Assembly: GCA_027485145.1 (NCBI GenBank)
Contig: JAIXRO010000150.1
Coordinates: 1 to 34,185, forward strand
Direction of reading: 5' to 3'
Origin: Hyphomonadaceae bacterium
Lineage (GTDB): Bacteria; Pseudomonadota; Alphaproteobacteria; Caulobacterales; Hyphomonadaceae
DNA length: 34,185 nt
The first letter of the stretch is position 1. The number at the start of each line of letters is the position of its first letter. Position numbers and translations under genes: made by a program. Below are positions 8,619 through 16,066 of this stretch, piece by piece. Below the pieces are notes generated by a model. It made no database searches. It was not told the DNA's origin and saw nothing but the letters and a program-made list of their open reading frames with translations.

Positions 8619-9091
8619 TGGCCCAAGAACCCTTTCACATCGAGGACAAGACCTCCCGACCCTGCGGCCACGGATGAATCGTCAGCTACAATCGCCCCCG
8701 CTTTGTCACGCGCAGTAATCCGTGTGCTGTGCGTCTTCAGAGCCTTTTGAACCCAAGAGAGATCGCTCTGCTCGCACGGAAGGGAGATCGACCATTCCCC
8801 TGCCAACGGCTCAAAGCCCAGCGCATCTTCGTTCGCCTCGTCGCCTTCGATGGCACAATCGTCATAAAGACAATAGATGCGGGTACGCGGCCCATCGCAG
8901 GTTATGACGATTGGCGCGTCTTTCGGTGCTCGGTCAGCAATGATGCTAGAAGCGATCCCCGCAACAGCCATCAATTCGTTTCGCCGTGATCCTGGCAAGC
9001 CCTTCGTCAAAAGATCAACGATCGCCTCCCAAGTCTTTTGGGCTTCGCGTTTGGGCGTGCTAACAAATGTACGGCGGACTACCGTGCTCAT
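8615..9091 (-). CDS. Cap8-like second HORMA/accessory CBASS protein
   Basis: This 158-aa protein begins MSTVVRRTFVSTPKREAQ and contains GIASSIIADRAPKDAPIVITCDGPRTRIYCLYDDCAIEGDEANE, then a small C-terminal beta domain (EWSISLPCEQSDLSWVQKAL). I do not see the canonical HORMA motifs of Cap7. I assign it to Cap8 (the divergent HORMA3 partner of two-HORMA systems) by size and by position between Cap6 and Cap7 genes, plus a pattern I recall from neighbours of bacterial HORMA genes. Such partners are thought to modulate Cap7 closure. Both ends overlap neighbours by 4 bases, so it is an integral part of the operon. Confidence 0.62.
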   Translation of the reverse strand: MSTVVRRTFVSTPKREAQKTWEAIVDLLTKGLPGSRRNELMAVAGIASSIIADRAPKDAPIVITCDGPRTRIYCLYDDCAIEGDEANEDALGFEPLAGEWSISLPCEQSDLSWVQKALKTHSTRITARDKAGAIVADDSSVAAGSGGLVLDVKGFLGQ

Positions 9092-10014
9092 TTTCTTTTT
9101 GCCCCTTCTCCGCGACTTACTTTTGCCAGTTGCGCCGCAGCGAGCAGGTGCTCTCCCGTGACTTTGTTTGGGTCCATCGCCACCTCGGTTGTCGCGGCCA
9201 AAGCGTTTGCGACCATCTTGCGAATGGCGCGTCCATCAAGACCAACGCATTCGGCGGCACAGCGCGCGAAAAGCGGAGACGAGACGAGCCGCGCAACCGA
9301 CGGATAGGTCCGCCCCACTCCGGCGAGGCAATCCCGCAAAATCTGCTCGCAGGCCTCCTTCCCGGGAAGTGGCACGCGAACAACGAGATCACACCGCGAT
9401 GTAAAAGCACTATCGACGGCTTCGGGGAAATTGCTCGTCGCAAGAAAGAGCAGATTAGGAAAGCGATCTGCGAGAGCATCAAGTTGAACCAGTACCGCAT
9501 CTGTCGCGCGGTGGATATCAATCGGGTTGGCATCGAGGCTCAACCTCGAGCGATCAACAGCTAACGTTTCCACCTCATCCAGCAAAACGATTGTTGGGCC
9601 CGTCATCGCAGCCTCTGCAATAGCCTGCGAGAAAAGATCGGACACGGCTTTTTGCGTCTTACCCATAGCCGAGCTCGTGAGGGTGTGCGGTTCAACTTCC
9701 AGAAGCCTAAAACGACCACCTGAGAATGCTTGAGCAGTTCGGTGCGCGAGCCCTCGCGCGAGCGACGTCTTGCCAGTGCCAGGCTCGCCGGTCAGCAGAA
9801 TTACGCCGTGAAGCGGGATGACCGTGCGGTCGACTTTCGAACGCATTGTAAAGTTTAAGACTGCCTGCGAAAGCAGTTGGCTCTTCACCCGCTCGTCCAT
9901 GATGATGGAATCCCAGAGCGCCCCGAGCGCGGGATCTGGCAACGCGCGGGCGCGGTGGATTCCCTTGGGCAGGTCATTCTCGTGGGCCTGCAGATGCGGA
10001 GCGTTCTTAGTCAT
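9088..10014 (-). CDS. cap6: Cap6, TRIP13/Pch2-like AAA+ ATPase
   Basis: This 308-aa AAA+ ATPase has Walker A GEPGTGKT (residues 76-83), Walker B TIVLLDEVE (Asp146-Glu147), a sensor-1 region LLFLATSNFPEAVD and the arginine-finger region SRCDLVVRVPLPG. Single-domain size and synteny with HORMA genes identify it as the TRIP13-like remodeller. TRIP13/Cap6 unfolds part of the closed HORMA protein and switches CBASS off in uninfected cells. It is the first of five tightly linked core genes. The gap upstream to the DUF2188 gene is 55 bases and contains a perfect palindrome. Confidence 0.93.
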   Translation of the reverse strand: MTKNAPHLQAHENDLPKGIHRARALPDPALGALWDSIIMDERVKSQLLSQAVLNFTMRSKVDRTVIPLHGVILLTGEPGTGKTSLARGLAHRTAQAFSGGRFRLLEVEPHTLTSSAMGKTQKAVSDLFSQAIAEAAMTGPTIVLLDEVETLAVDRSRLSLDANPIDIHRATDAVLVQLDALADRFPNLLFLATSNFPEAVDSAFTSRCDLVVRVPLPGKEACEQILRDCLAGVGRTYPSVARLVSSPLFARCAAECVGLDGRAIRKMVANALAATTEVAMDPNKVTGEHLLAAAQLAKVSRGEGAKRK

Positions 10015-10042
10015 GGTTCAGTGCCTTTCTGCCGGCGTGATT

Positions 10043-10060
10043 AAGATCACCGGTGATCTT
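10043..10060. promoter_or_regulatory. 18-bp perfect palindrome AAGATCACCGGTGATCTT
   Basis: Every base is self-complementary around ACCGGT. It lies in the 55-bp gap between the DUF2188 stop and the cap6 start. In RNA it would make a strong hairpin 28 bases before the cap6 start; in DNA it is a plausible dimer binding site. There is no T-run after it in the operon direction, so it is not a standard terminator. Confidence 0.5.
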
Positions 10061-10069
10061 TTGTCGGCC

Positions 10070-10291
10070 CTAACCCTTCGGGGGGAACGGGTCTTTTCCG
10101 TAGCTCCAGGCTTCTCGGAATTTCCCGTCTTCGCCCTGGATGCGAAGCTCTGAGGATTGGTTCTGGGCGATGGATCGACCGTGTTGGATCGCCTCACCTT
10201 GGGTCGCGTGTTTTGACGTCAGCCGACTGCTGCCCTCTCCCCGCACACCCCAGCCATTGCCATTGCGAACAACGTACTGATTCTTCTTCAT
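10070..10291 (-). CDS. DUF2188 small protein, first gene of the CBASS operon
   Basis: This 73-aa protein fits the DUF2188 pattern: YVVRNGNGWGVRGEGSSRLT at the start, TQGEAIQHGRSIA in the middle and the diagnostic 'L-I-GEDGKFREAWSYGKDPFPPKG' end. I start it at ATG 10291 because GGAG lies 7-8 bases upstream and the conserved domain begins within a few residues. A longer frame from 10348 would start inside the promoter region and lacks a good ribosome-binding site. It has no known enzymatic function. Being the first gene after the probable CBASS promoter, it is expected to be co-transcribed with cap6-cap8-cap7-CD-NTase-cap4. Confidence 0.8.
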   Translation of the reverse strand: MKKNQYVVRNGNGWGVRGEGSSRLTSKHATQGEAIQHGRSIAQNQSSELRIQGEDGKFREAWSYGKDPFPPKG

Positions 10292-10349
10292 TTTTTTCTC
10301 CGAATATCTTCGCTTTTGCAGTGAAAAGACTTGAATCATCTTCCTCATT

Positions 10350-10398
10350 GGTTTACAATTATACAGAACAATTAGAAAACGTCAACCTTTAGGTTTAC
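10350..10398. promoter_or_regulatory. Paired GTAAACC repeats and AACCTTTAGGTT palindrome: candidate operators
   Basis: GGTTTAC occurs at 10350-10356 and again at 10392-10398, exactly 42 bp (about four helical turns) apart and in the same orientation. The right copy is part of AACCT-TT-AGGTT (10384-10395), a 5-bp inverted repeat that overlaps the -35 box of the leftward promoter. The left copy sits at the expected transcription start. The natural candidate binder is the XRE-ImmA protein encoded from 10411; this is inference. Confidence 0.55.
10358..10385 (-). promoter_or_regulatory. Sigma-70-type promoter for the CBASS operon
   Basis: On the minus strand TTGACG (plus 10380-10385) is followed after 16 bases by a perfect TATAAT (plus 10358-10363). 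Transcription would begin near 10351 and give a ~60-base leader before the DUF2188 start. This is the most consensus-like promoter I found in the window. Confidence 0.7.
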
Positions 10399-10410
10399 GG
10401 GAGAAATTCA

Positions 10411-11505
10411 ATGTTTGGACAAAGGCTAAAACTCGCGAGAAAGCGCGCCGGACTGTCGCTCCGTGACCTCTCCGACCGCCTCGAACAAAAGGTGAGCGCT
10501 CAAGCGATCGGCAAGTACGAATCCGGAAAGATGTTTCCGAGTTCGAGCGTTCTTGTAGCACTTGGAAAGTCGCTGGATGTTGATCTGGACTTTCTGACCA
10601 GTGCCCAGGTCGCAGACCTGTGCGGGGTCGAATTTCGGAAGAACGCAAAGACTCGCGCGGTTGATACTGCGCGCGTTGAAGCCTCGGTTATCGACCATGT
10701 CGAACGCTACTTAGCGATCGAGGACGTTTTGCAGGTAGCGAGCCATTCACATGAGCTTCCGCCAAGCAACCCAATTGAAATTGCTAGCTTCGAAGAAGCG
10801 GAAGAATTGGCCAACCAGCTTCGCGTTTCGTGGAAGCTCGGCACCGATCCCCTGCCGAGCGTTGTGCGCCTTCTTGAAGAACGTGGCATCAAAGTTCTTG
10901 CTCTAGACCTGCCGCGAACTTTTTCAGGACTGACTTGCGAAGTGAAGCGGCAGGGAGATTTGCCGCCGATACCTGTGATCGTCGTCAGCACTGGTTTCTC
11001 AGTTGAACGAAGACGGTTCACTTTGTGCCACGAACTTGCGCACCGTGTAATCAGCGGCGTCAAAGCCACTCTTGACCACGAGAAGGCGATGCATCGTTTT
11101 GCATCGGCCTTCTTGATGCCTGCTGATAGCATTCGCGCAGAACTCGGGGAAACTCGGCAAGCTATCGCGTATGAAGAGTTTCGCCGGATCAAAAGGATTT
11201 ACGGCGTATCCGCCGCCGCTCTTCTCATTCGACTTCGCGATCTAGGAATCTTGAGCGCGAACCAATGTTCCTATGTGTTCGAGAATCAGGGGAAGACTTG
11301 GAGAACTATCGAGCCTGATCCGCTCGATCCCGAAGGTGAAACCGGCAAGGCGGAGCGCCCTGAGCGGTTTGAACGTCTCGTCTACCGCGCGTTAGCGGAG
11401 CGGTTGATCTCGCTCCCAAAGGCGGCAGCGCTTTTGAGAAAGCCTGCTCACGACGTTCAGATTGCGATACGAGGACCGTCCCTACCAGATGCGCATCGTA
11501 GTTAA
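10411..11505 (+). CDS. Fused XRE HTH + ImmA/IrrE-type zinc metalloprotease regulator
   Basis: This 364-aa protein has an N-terminal XRE/Cro HTH (residues ~3-65: LKLARKRAGLSLRDLSDRL, then IGKYESGKMFPSSSVLVAL) and an ImmA/IrrE peptidase domain with FTLCHELAHRV (HELAH at 207-211) and a downstream Glu (~224) before FASAFLMP, as expected for the third zinc ligand. Such fusions are repressors or antitoxins that can be removed by proteolysis. ATG 10411 has GGGAG 8 bases upstream. The gene is divergent from the CBASS operon, shares its regulatory region, and its 3' end overlaps the PIN-domain gene by 17 bases. It may control CBASS, act as antitoxin for the PIN protein, or both. Confidence 0.88.
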   Translation: MFGQRLKLARKRAGLSLRDLSDRLEQKVSAQAIGKYESGKMFPSSSVLVALGKSLDVDLDFLTSAQVADLCGVEFRKNAKTRAVDTARVEASVIDHVERYLAIEDVLQVASHSHELPPSNPIEIASFEEAEELANQLRVSWKLGTDPLPSVVRLLEERGIKVLALDLPRTFSGLTCEVKRQGDLPPIPVIVVSTGFSVERRRFTLCHELAHRVISGVKATLDHEKAMHRFASAFLMPADSIRAELGETRQAIAYEEFRRIKRIYGVSAAALLIRLRDLGILSANQCSYVFENQGKTWRTIEPDPLDPEGETGKAERPERFERLVYRALAERLISLPKAAALLRKPAHDVQIAIRGPSLPDAHRS

Positions 11506-12007
11506 TGATACATCGATCCTGATCGATCTCAGAAAGGCAGAGCTCCTCACATCAGCCCTGCTTCTTCCTTACAGATTCCAAGTTGCGTTGCCGCTGGTGC
11601 AAACCGAACTCGTGGATTTTACCGAAGCCGATTTTGACGACCTACAAACTCGCGGATTGGAAGTTATCGATCTCGCACCTGAGCAAGTTGGCCGCGCAAT
11701 CACCCTTCGAGCAAGCAGCGCTAGCATGAGCATAAACGACTGCTTCAGCGTTATCTTGGCTGAAGACTCGGAGGACTCCATCCTGTTGACGGGTGATCAA
11801 ACTCAGCGTCGCAATGCCCAAGCGAGGGGGATCGAGGTTCATGGCGTGCTATGGGTATCAGACGAGCTTCTAAGAACTGGAGTGACGAGCTATAGCGACC
11901 TACTCGATGGGCTTGAGAGGCTGCTGGCGGACCCTGTCGTTTTTCTTCCTGAAGCTGAAGTCACGCGTCGCATCAAAACGCTTCGTACACTGTTGAATCG
12001 TTCCTAG
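11489..12007 (+). CDS. PIN-domain nuclease, likely toxin partner of XRE-ImmA
   Basis: This 172-aa protein (from ATG 11489) has all four acidic PIN residues: Asp7 (VVNDTSILIDL), Glu40 (VQTELVDF), Asp84 (SINDCFSVILAED) and Asp103 (LLTGDQTQRRNA). PIN proteins are metal-dependent RNases and the commonest toxins of type II toxin-antitoxin pairs (VapC). A TTG start at 11462 would add nine non-domain residues, so ATG 11489 is preferred. The start lies inside the 3' end of the XRE-ImmA gene, so translation is probably coupled. The last ~40 residues are helical and could hold the partner-binding surface (inference). It is convergent with ardC, 23 bases away. Confidence 0.75.
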   Translation: MRIVVNDTSILIDLRKAELLTSALLLPYRFQVALPLVQTELVDFTEADFDDLQTRGLEVIDLAPEQVGRAITLRASSASMSINDCFSVILAEDSEDSILLTGDQTQRRNAQARGIEVHGVLWVSDELLRTGVTSYSDLLDGLERLLADPVVFLPEAEVTRRIKTLRTLLNRS

Positions 12008-12030
12008 ATGCGTTCTTCAGCTCTCGCCAT

Positions 12031-12912
12031 TTACAAGCCGTGCAAAAAGATGACGGCCGGCTGCGCATGCGCCGCCGCCGAGAAGATAGCCCGCTTGTCG
12101 TTCTTGAGCACCTTGAGCCATGAGCCGATGTAAGCGGCATGATCGGCGCGGTCTTCCAACACGATCCCGAGATCAGCACACAGGAACGACGCGCCAAGTT
12201 CGGCCACCAACTCTTCCCGCGCATAACCTTCGTCGCCCCAACGCTTCTGATCGAAGCTGCGATCAAGTCGTGATTTCGGGGAAGTCCAGTGCGTGCATTC
12301 GTGTGCGAGTGTCGCATAACAACCCTGTGCATCGCGGAAATTCTCAAACGCTGGCATTTGGATATAGTCCGGCCCAGGAGCAAAATAGGCACGATCGCCG
12401 CCGTGACGAACATCTGCGCCTGTCGCACGGAAGAATGCTTCGCACTTTGCGATACGCGCATCGGGATTGGGAACGATTTCCCGCTTCGCATAAAAGTGCG
12501 CGGGCAGGCCATCGATCTGATCGATATTGAACACGGTGTAGGATTTCAGGAAGGGAATGTTGCGCTCCCGCTCCTCGCCGCGGGATGCATCGGCTTCGGT
12601 CTTGGTGATGGAAGATGCGAAGACAACGGGAGTTCCCTTCTCGCCCTTGCGGATTGCTCCGCCAAGCTCCAGTGCCTGCTTGAAGGTCATCCACATTGGA
12701 GACGAGAACCCTCGCTCCATTGATGAACACCAGAGGGTGAGAACATTGATGCCGGCGTAGGGCAATCCGTTGTGCCGAAGCGGGCGAAAGACCGCGCCTT
12801 GCGCCGATTGCCACGGCTGGGTCCAGGGTTTCACACCCGCTTCGAGATGCGCGACGATCTGATCTGTAATGCGGGTGTAGATGTCGCTTGATTTTGCGTC
12901 CTTGGCTTTCAT
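12031..12912 (-). CDS. ardC: ArdC-family antirestriction / ssDNA-binding protein
   Basis: This 293-aa protein has the N-terminal ArdC (DUF1738) domain (DIYTRITDQIVAHLEAGVKPW, then the WxxPW-like region and GLPYAGINVLTLW) and a C-terminal zincin-like domain with TLAHECTHWTSP (HExxH) and EELVAELGASFL. ArdC proteins bind single-stranded DNA and protect incoming conjugative DNA from restriction. The ATG has AAGGAG 7 bases upstream. The end (AAAHAQPAVIFLHGL) matches the usual ArdC tail, so it looks full length. It is a typical conjugative-element cargo gene and lies back to back with the type I restriction operon. Confidence 0.9.
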   Translation of the reverse strand: MKAKDAKSSDIYTRITDQIVAHLEAGVKPWTQPWQSAQGAVFRPLRHNGLPYAGINVLTLWCSSMERGFSSPMWMTFKQALELGGAIRKGEKGTPVVFASSITKTEADASRGEERERNIPFLKSYTVFNIDQIDGLPAHFYAKREIVPNPDARIAKCEAFFRATGADVRHGGDRAYFAPGPDYIQMPAFENFRDAQGCYATLAHECTHWTSPKSRLDRSFDQKRWGDEGYAREELVAELGASFLCADLGIVLEDRADHAAYIGSWLKVLKNDKRAIFSAAAHAQPAVIFLHGL

Positions 12913-13265
12913 GTCCGGCTCCTTTCGCTGGGGTTTTCCTCAAGACGCGATGGAGAAGGACGGAGGGGTGAGCCGATCGGTCACGCCAAAGGCGGGAACG
13001 GCCAACACGGGGGCGCAGCCCTGGCGCGGGCAGGCCGTTGACCGAACGGCGCCTCCGGCCAGATTGAGCGTTGATATTGAGGACGCCCCGCAAAGCGGGC
13101 CAGCGCCGCCCAAGGACAGCGATCGCCGCCATCAACCCGTAATTGCATTGATTTCAGACGATATTCCCGCTAACTATGAGCAGGGCTGGATGGTCGCATC
13201 TGCGCAGTATGCGCTCCGTGCCGAACACCGCTAAAATCGAGAATCAACAACCCCGAGGGGAACCT
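12913..13265. other. Divergent regulatory region between ardC and hsdM
   Basis: This 353-base region has no convincing gene. It must hold promoters for both ardC (leftward) and hsdMSR (rightward). A weak hsdM promoter candidate is TTGATT (13148-13153), 17 bases, then TAACTA (13171-13176). GAGGGG at 13256-13261 is the hsdM ribosome-binding site. A minus-strand frame is open for ~60 codons up to a stop near 12950 but has no family resemblance that I recognise. Confidence 0.4.
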
Positions 13266-14804
13266 ATGCTCAACGGCGAGATACGCAGCAAGATTGACCG
13301 ACTGTGGGATGCCTTTTGGGCGGGCGGCATCGCGAACCCGATCGAGGTTATCGAGCAGATCACTTATCTGCTCTTTCTGCGCCGTCTCGATGATCTGCAC
13401 ACGGTCGAAGAGCTGAAAGCCACACAGCTTCGGCGTAAGATGGAACGCCGCATCTTCCCAGAGGGTGCGAACGAAAAAGGTAAAGCTTTCGAAGACCTGC
13501 GCTGGTCGCGTTTCAAGAACACGGATGCGGCGACGATGTACGAAACCGTCTCGGATCACGTCTTCCCGTGGCTTCGTGCGCTCGGCGGTTCGGGCACGTC
13601 GTATGCGCGCCACATGAAAGATGCGCGCTTCACGATTCCAACCCCTGCCCTGCTCCTAAAGGTGGTCGACCTCATCGCAGAGATTCCGATGGAAGACCGC
13701 GACACCAAGGGCGACCTTTATGAGTACATGCTCGGCAAGATCGCCTCAGCGGGACAGAACGGACAATTCAGAACGCCGCGTCACATCATCCAGTTGATCG
13801 TGGAACTGATGGAGCCAAAGCCCACCGACGTGATCGTAGATCCCGCGTGCGGCACGGGTGGCTTCCTGGTTGCGGCAGGCGAATATGTCCGCACACACCA
13901 CCCCGAGGCCCTTCGCGATGATAAGCTGCGAAAGCATTTTCACGAGAAGCTGTTTCACGGATTTGATTTTGACAACACGATGCTACGCATCGGTGCGATG
14001 AACATGATGCTTCACGGCGTCGAAAGTCCCGCAATCGACTATCGCGACAGCCTCGCACAGGATCACGCCGGCGATCTCGAAACCTACACGCTGGTTCTCG
14101 CTAACCCGCCTTTTGCCGGATCGCTGGACTACGAGGCGACGGCGAGAGATTTGCTCGAAGTCGTCAAAACAAAGAAGACAGAGCTCCTATTCCTCGCCCT
14201 CTTCTTGCGCCTTCTCAAACCAGGCGGGCGCGCAGCGGTGATCGTGCCGGACGGTGTGCTCTTCGGCTCTTCCAAGGCACACAAGGAACTGCGACGCATT
14301 CTGGTCGAAGACCACAAGCTCGATGCAATCATCAAACTTCCATCAGGTGTTTTCCGTCCGTATGCAGGCGTCTCCACCGCAATCGTGTGTTTCACCAAGA
14401 CGAATTCGGGCGGTACAGATCAGGTATGGTTCTATGACGTCCAAGCTGACGGCAAATCACTCGACGACAGACGAAACGACCTTGTGCCCGACGAGAAGCT
14501 AGGTCCTACGCCTCGCGAAAAACTGAGTGCGGAGGAGCATACAAAAAACAATCTACCTGATGTTCTAGCCCGCTGGAAAATCCGCGCCACCATGGAACTC
14601 AAGAACCCACGCACAGCGCAAAGCTTCTGTGTGTCCAAGGCCGAGATAGAAACGCAGGGGTACGATCTGTCACTGAACCGTTATCGCGAAGTGGTTCACG
14701 CGGAGATCGGGCAAATCCCACCCCGTCAAATAATCGCCGAACTGAAGCAGCTCGAAGCGGATATCGCGGACGGCCTCGCCGAACTGGAAAGGATGGTGGG
14801 ATGA
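13266..14804 (+). CDS. hsdM: HsdM, type I restriction-modification N6-adenine methyltransferase
   Basis: This 512-aa protein starts at ATG 13266 (GAGGGG just upstream), giving the normal HsdM N-terminus MLNGEIRSKIDRLWDAFW. It has the HsdM_N helical domain (~5-130) and then the N6-adenine methylase domain with AdoMet motif DPACGTGGF (192-200) and catalytic NPPF (280-283). It methylates adenine within the site chosen by HsdS and, with HsdR, forms the restriction complex. The stop overlaps the hsdS start (ATGA). Both key motifs are intact, so the enzyme should be active. An in-frame ATG at 13176 is rejected because it lacks family similarity. Confidence 0.96.
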   Translation: MLNGEIRSKIDRLWDAFWAGGIANPIEVIEQITYLLFLRRLDDLHTVEELKATQLRRKMERRIFPEGANEKGKAFEDLRWSRFKNTDAATMYETVSDHVFPWLRALGGSGTSYARHMKDARFTIPTPALLLKVVDLIAEIPMEDRDTKGDLYEYMLGKIASAGQNGQFRTPRHIIQLIVELMEPKPTDVIVDPACGTGGFLVAAGEYVRTHHPEALRDDKLRKHFHEKLFHGFDFDNTMLRIGAMNMMLHGVESPAIDYRDSLAQDHAGDLETYTLVLANPPFAGSLDYEATARDLLEVVKTKKTELLFLALFLRLLKPGGRAAVIVPDGVLFGSSKAHKELRRILVEDHKLDAIIKLPSGVFRPYAGVSTAIVCFTKTNSGGTDQVWFYDVQADGKSLDDRRNDLVPDEKLGPTPREKLSAEEHTKNNLPDVLARWKIRATMELKNPRTAQSFCVSKAEIETQGYDLSLNRYREVVHAEIGQIPPRQIIAELKQLEADIADGLAELERMVG

Positions 14805-16066
14805 AGGCTGGCTATAGAACTATTCCGCTAACAGAGGCCTTTTGGTTTCAGGAAGGCCCTGGCGTCCGAAATTGGCAGTTCCATTCGGACGGCGTCAAAC
14901 TGCTTAACGTCGGGAATATCTTACCTGAAGGTACCATCGATTTATCCAAGACTGATCGCCATTTGTCCGAAATCGAAGCGTATGGGAAATACGCTCATTT
15001 TCTTGCGGACGCTGGCGATCTAGTCATGGCGAGCTCCGGCATCTCGTTTGATCCAGATGGCTATCTTCGTACGAAGACGGCGTTTGTCGAAGAAAGCCAT
15101 TTGCCGCTTTGCATGAATACAAGCACTATCCGTTTCAAGCCCGCTAACGACGGCTACTCACTTCGTTTCCTTCGTCATTGGTTGGCATCCGTAGAGTTTC
15201 GCAAGCAAGTTAGCAAGTTTGTGACCGGTAGCGCACAGTTGAACTTTGGACCCTCGCACTTGAAGGCGATGGAAATAACAATTCCTACTCTGACAGAGCA
15301 GCAGCGGATTGCGACGGTCCTTGATGCCGCCGATGCGCTCCGCGCCAAACGCCGCGCTGCAATCGCCAAACTCCACACTCTGGCTCAATCCATCTTCACC
15401 GAGATGTTCCGAACAGAATTGAGCTCACCTGATCGAGTGCCACTCGCCCCACTCTTGGAAGAATTCCGATATGGGACTTCAACCAAGTCCGCCACCCATG
15501 GCTATCCAACACTTCGCATTCCAAACGTTGTCGGTGGTGCCATAGATGCTTCTGAACTGAAGTTTGTCCCACTCGACGATCCCGAGTTTCAGCGCATCAA
15601 ACTCCGCGATGGCGATGTGCTGTTCGTGAGAACCAACGGCAACCCCGATTACGTCGGAAGATGCGCCGTGTTCACTCACGCTCAAGCGAACGCCGCCAGA
15701 CACCAATCCAACGACTGGGCTTACGCGTCATATCTTATTCGCGCGCGTGTAAAATTAGACCGACTCAATCCGTGGTTCCTGAAGGCTTTCCTCCACCATC
15801 CTGAAGGCAGAAAGGCGTTGAAAGACCGCTCGAAGACATCTGCGGGGCAATTCAACATTAACACCGATAGCCTTGGCTCAATTCCCATTCCCCTTGTGCC
15901 TCTCGAAAAGCAGACAATTTTTGAACAAGCGTCATCGCGCATAGCACCAATACATCTGAATTATAGTCGATCCCAGCGAGAGCTTGATGTTCTCTTCGCC
16001 TCCCTCCAACATCGAGCTTTCCGAGGCGAGTTGACTGAGACCGATGAGGCGGAGATCGCCGCATGA
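14801..16066 (+). CDS. hsdS: HsdS, type I restriction-modification specificity subunit
   Basis: This 421-aa subunit has the expected two-repeat layout: target-recognition domain 1 (~1-155), a conserved helical spacer (TEQQRIATVLDAADALRAKRRAAIAKL, ~165-200), target-recognition domain 2 (~210-370) and a closing helix (KQTIFEQASSRIA---, SLQHRAFRGEL). Each domain reads half of a bipartite DNA site. It overlaps hsdM and hsdR by ATGA at both ends. It appears intact, and I see no inverted repeats suggesting phase-variable shuffling. The recognition sequence cannot be told from the protein by eye. Confidence 0.95.
   Translation: MKAGYRTIPLTEAFWFQEGPGVRNWQFHSDGVKLLNVGNILPEGTIDLSKTDRHLSEIEAYGKYAHFLADAGDLVMASSGISFDPDGYLRTKTAFVEESHLPLCMNTSTIRFKPANDGYSLRFLRHWLASVEFRKQVSKFVTGSAQLNFGPSHLKAMEITIPTLTEQQRIATVLDAADALRAKRRAAIAKLHTLAQSIFTEMFRTELSSPDRVPLAPLLEEFRYGTSTKSATHGYPTLRIPNVVGGAIDASELKFVPLDDPEFQRIKLRDGDVLFVRTNGNPDYVGRCAVFTHAQANAARHQSNDWAYASYLIRARVKLDRLNPWFLKAFLHHPEGRKALKDRSKTSAGQFNINTDSLGSIPIPLVPLEKQTIFEQASSRIAPIHLNYSRSQRELDVLFASLQHRAFRGELTETDEAEIAA

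Noticed and set aside
12344-13135. 263-codon minus-strand frame overlapping ardC
   Set aside because: It lies mostly in another frame of ardC. Its non-overlapping part (up to 13135) shows no recognisable domain.
13176-13265. N-terminal extension of hsdM
   Set aside because: The GAGGGG ribosome-binding site and the conserved HsdM N-terminus both point to ATG 13266.
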